From NCBI RefSeq assembly GCF_036785885.1, contig NC_092310.1:5332001-5396000 (forward strand): a DNA stretch of 64,000 nucleotides, read 5' to 3'. Positions within the stretch are counted from its first letter, which is position 1. Every line of letters begins with the position of its first letter. Below, one piece after another: positions 63,001 to 64,000 of this stretch. Below the pieces are notes generated by a model. It worked only from the letters and a program-made list of their open reading frames with translations. It was not told the DNA's origin and made no database searches. This DNA comes from Coffea arabica. Its lineage: Eukaryota; Streptophyta; Magnoliopsida; Gentianales; Rubiaceae. Made by a program: the position numbers and the translations under genes.

Positions 63001-64000
63001 CTGTTAGGAAGAGGTACATGAAGAGTATCCATAAAGGCCTCAGGGAACCCCTCGAAAAGTTTATGAACGGCATCCAAAGATCTAATCTGAACAGTATCAA
63101 GAAATAGTTGGATTGAAGAAGCAATTTATCTAATAAGCTATCTGTAAAGTATCTTCTCAAGGTACAATCCACAGTAAACAATCGACATAAACAAGTATTT
63201 ACCTCTCCAAGACGATCTCTTGCACCAAGTAAGAATCCCAACACAGCTGATATAACTGTGTAAAATATGTAGATATCCAAGAGGTACATCTGCAAACAAC
63301 ATGGAGCTGTGGTTAGTTAAAAAGCTATATAACTTGTGAAAGCCAACCAACAATTAAGTTTGGTTCCCAAATAAATAGCATGACATATTGGTGCCAAGAT
63401 AACGCACACATCTCAAGCATATGTGCTTCGTCACAAGATTATCAAACTCAAAGAGAAAGTAAAACCTTTTATCATCAGGTTAAAACGAAATCGACAGAGT
63501 TCAAAAAACTGTGCTATTGATTTTCCCAGCAAACTTCTGAATTATATGCTTAACATGAACAACAAATTTAATCCTTCTAAAGTGGATTAAAAATAGAGTT
63601 GAAGTTTGTAAAAAGGACAGACAACAACTTTGTATGAGCCAGTAAATAAAGTGCCAAGGACAAAATAAAAATCTTCAAGTATACAATAGAGATCTTCTTG
63701 TATAAAGTACTTAATTCCTTAACTATTTCTAACATCTCCCATAGAAGCCAAGAAAACAGGAGATCTTCATTTCTCTCCATATAACCGTCCAATAGATGTA
63801 ACAGGCGAGAAGCCTGCATGACTGACCTCAGGTCAAGTGCTTTAAGTCCAGTACCATAATCTCAGGAATTTTCTACAGCATCTTTAAGCTAAAAAATATT
63901 AAAAAACAAATCCTACTGTCTATTAAAAATGTTTACTTTGATGGCAGATACAGTTGGAGGACCCCATGAAGATAAAAGCAAGGAAAAAAGCACATAAAGC
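42066..64000 (-). CDS. CALS10: Callose synthase, CALS10/GSL8-like (3' two-thirds)
   Basis: Plasma-membrane 1,3-beta-glucan synthase (GT48) using UDP-glucose. GSL8 is known for callose at cell plates and plasmodesmata. I placed 32 exons, 5' to 3' by lower bound: 63,937 (runs off the window), 63,203, 63,001, 62,896, 60,731, 60,557, 60,277, 59,316, 57,762, 57,579, 57,344, 57,152, 55,599, 54,613, 54,357, 53,976, 52,949, 51,871, 51,704, 51,487, 49,980, 49,722, 48,346, 47,838, 47,150, 46,980, 46,712, 46,529, 45,308, 43,629, 43,366, 42,066. They total 3,616 nt, frame-consistent, about 1,204 residues; full proteins have about 1,900. The first exons end the N-terminal membrane cluster ([19 protein letters not shown]). 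The cytosolic catalytic region follows ([64 protein letters not shown]), then the C-terminal membrane cluster from about 49,800. The C-terminus, [12 protein letters not shown], is as I recall GSL8 rather than GSL10; the paralogue is the least certain point. Confidence 0.9.
44673..45062. repeat. Possible hAT-type MITE in a callose synthase intron
   Basis: Non-coding segment with facing ends AGGGCCCGTGGTGG and CCCCAAACAGGGCCT, an imperfect inverted pair, and internal words (AAGTGCTT, GCCAAAAG) common in plant hAT MITEs. No target duplication found. Confidence 0.4.
45111..45134. repeat. (AT)n microsatellite
   Basis: About 12 AT units in the same intron of the callose synthase gene. Confidence 0.9.
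47994..48092. repeat. 50-bp tandem duplication spanning a splice acceptor
   Basis: Two copies (47,994-48,043 and 48,044-48,092) start AGCCTGAAAGAAAAAA and end CATAAAAAACAAT. The first overlaps the 3' splice site of the exon ending at 47,996. The second recreates CTTTCAG|GCT 50 bp upstream in the intron. Confidence 0.9.
50514..50801. repeat. 147-bp tandem duplication in an intron
   Basis: Units at 50,514-50,660 and 50,661-50,801, both starting CTGTAATCGAAGTGCT and ending ATC(G/A)GTGTAAG, about 90 percent alike by eye. It lies between the callose synthase exons at 49,980 and 51,487, with no effect on known splice sites. Confidence 0.92.
55142..55157. repeat. Poly-C run, 16 bases
   Basis: Uninterrupted C16 followed by A7, in the intron between exons at 54,613 and 55,599 of the callose synthase gene. 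Confidence 0.9.
59161..59253. repeat. TATACA/TATATG-type low-complexity repeat
   Basis: Alternating (TA)n, ACATA and GCATA words over about 90 bp in a callose synthase intron. Confidence 0.9.
60911..61555. repeat. Diverged ~150-200-bp tandem repeat, three or more units
   Basis: Units at about 60,911-61,060, 61,109-61,290 and 61,399-61,552 share, in order, CTCAGACAC, CCCTTC, AATAAGGC, CAACTTT, CACAGCTTA, TGATAAT and AATACTTGCATTCC. A partial unit lies at 61,320-61,398. A (TG)n run of about ten units sits at 61,070-61,089. All lie in the 2.07-kb intron between exons at 60,731 and 62,896. Confidence 0.85.
62005..62367 (+). other. Unidentified 120-codon ORF in an intron, antisense to the host gene
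   Basis: Open from ATG 62,005 to TAG, containing [40 protein letters not shown] and [18 protein letters not shown]. The composition is more protein-like than nearby spurious ORFs, but I recognise no family and see no splice or promoter signals. It may be a relic of an inserted sequence. Confidence 0.25.

Noticed and set aside
42066..64000. Assignment of the glucan synthase to CALS9/GSL10
   Set aside because: The C-terminal NNPNSGL fits my memory of GSL8 and not of GSL10; this rests on recall and could be wrong, but the callose synthase identity does not depend on it.

Overview
This is nuclear DNA from a flowering plant, most likely a eudicot. The evidence is AT-rich intergenic DNA, GT-AG introns, plant-type transposable elements, and plant genes: a HIT-zinc-finger DEAD-box helicase of the RH41 type and a callose synthase with more than 30 short exons. 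I cannot name the species.

Layout. Positions 1-7,720 hold transposon debris: a decayed ORF with a 54-residue tandem repeat, two related MITEs, and a complete but dead Ty1/copia element (2,641-7,714, CAGCA target duplication). A non-autonomous hAT element sits inside its reverse-transcriptase region, and a foldback repeat sits inside that. The RH41-like helicase (8,123-10,303, + strand) begins about 400 bp beyond the copia LTR. From 10.4 to 34.9 kb there is no clearly intact host gene. This stretch has two MITEs, two inverted copies of one gene fragment, LTR-retroelement remnants in both orientations, a retrocopy-like ORF with one in-frame stop, a full-length 5,987-bp hAT transposon (22,978-28,964, perfect 8-bp target duplication) and a probable B3-domain fragment.

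The right half is genic. A plant protein I do not recognise (35,462-39,006, - strand) has a long first exon and three short downstream exons. A foldback repeat and AT-rich spacer follow. The rest (42,066 to beyond 64,000, - strand) is the last 32 exons of a callose synthase, best matched to CALS10/GSL8. I placed every exon boundary by hand. They join without a frame break into about 1,204 codons, so this part of the gene looks intact. Its introns carry tandem duplications, microsatellites and repeat insertions.

The host genes are unrelated housekeeping or developmental loci, and nothing suggests they form a functional cluster. The most useful observations concern transposon nesting, two homopolymer frameshifts in an otherwise complete hAT transposase, a phase mismatch in the unidentified gene, and a duplicated splice acceptor in the callose synthase gene. 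I found no convincing new biological system.
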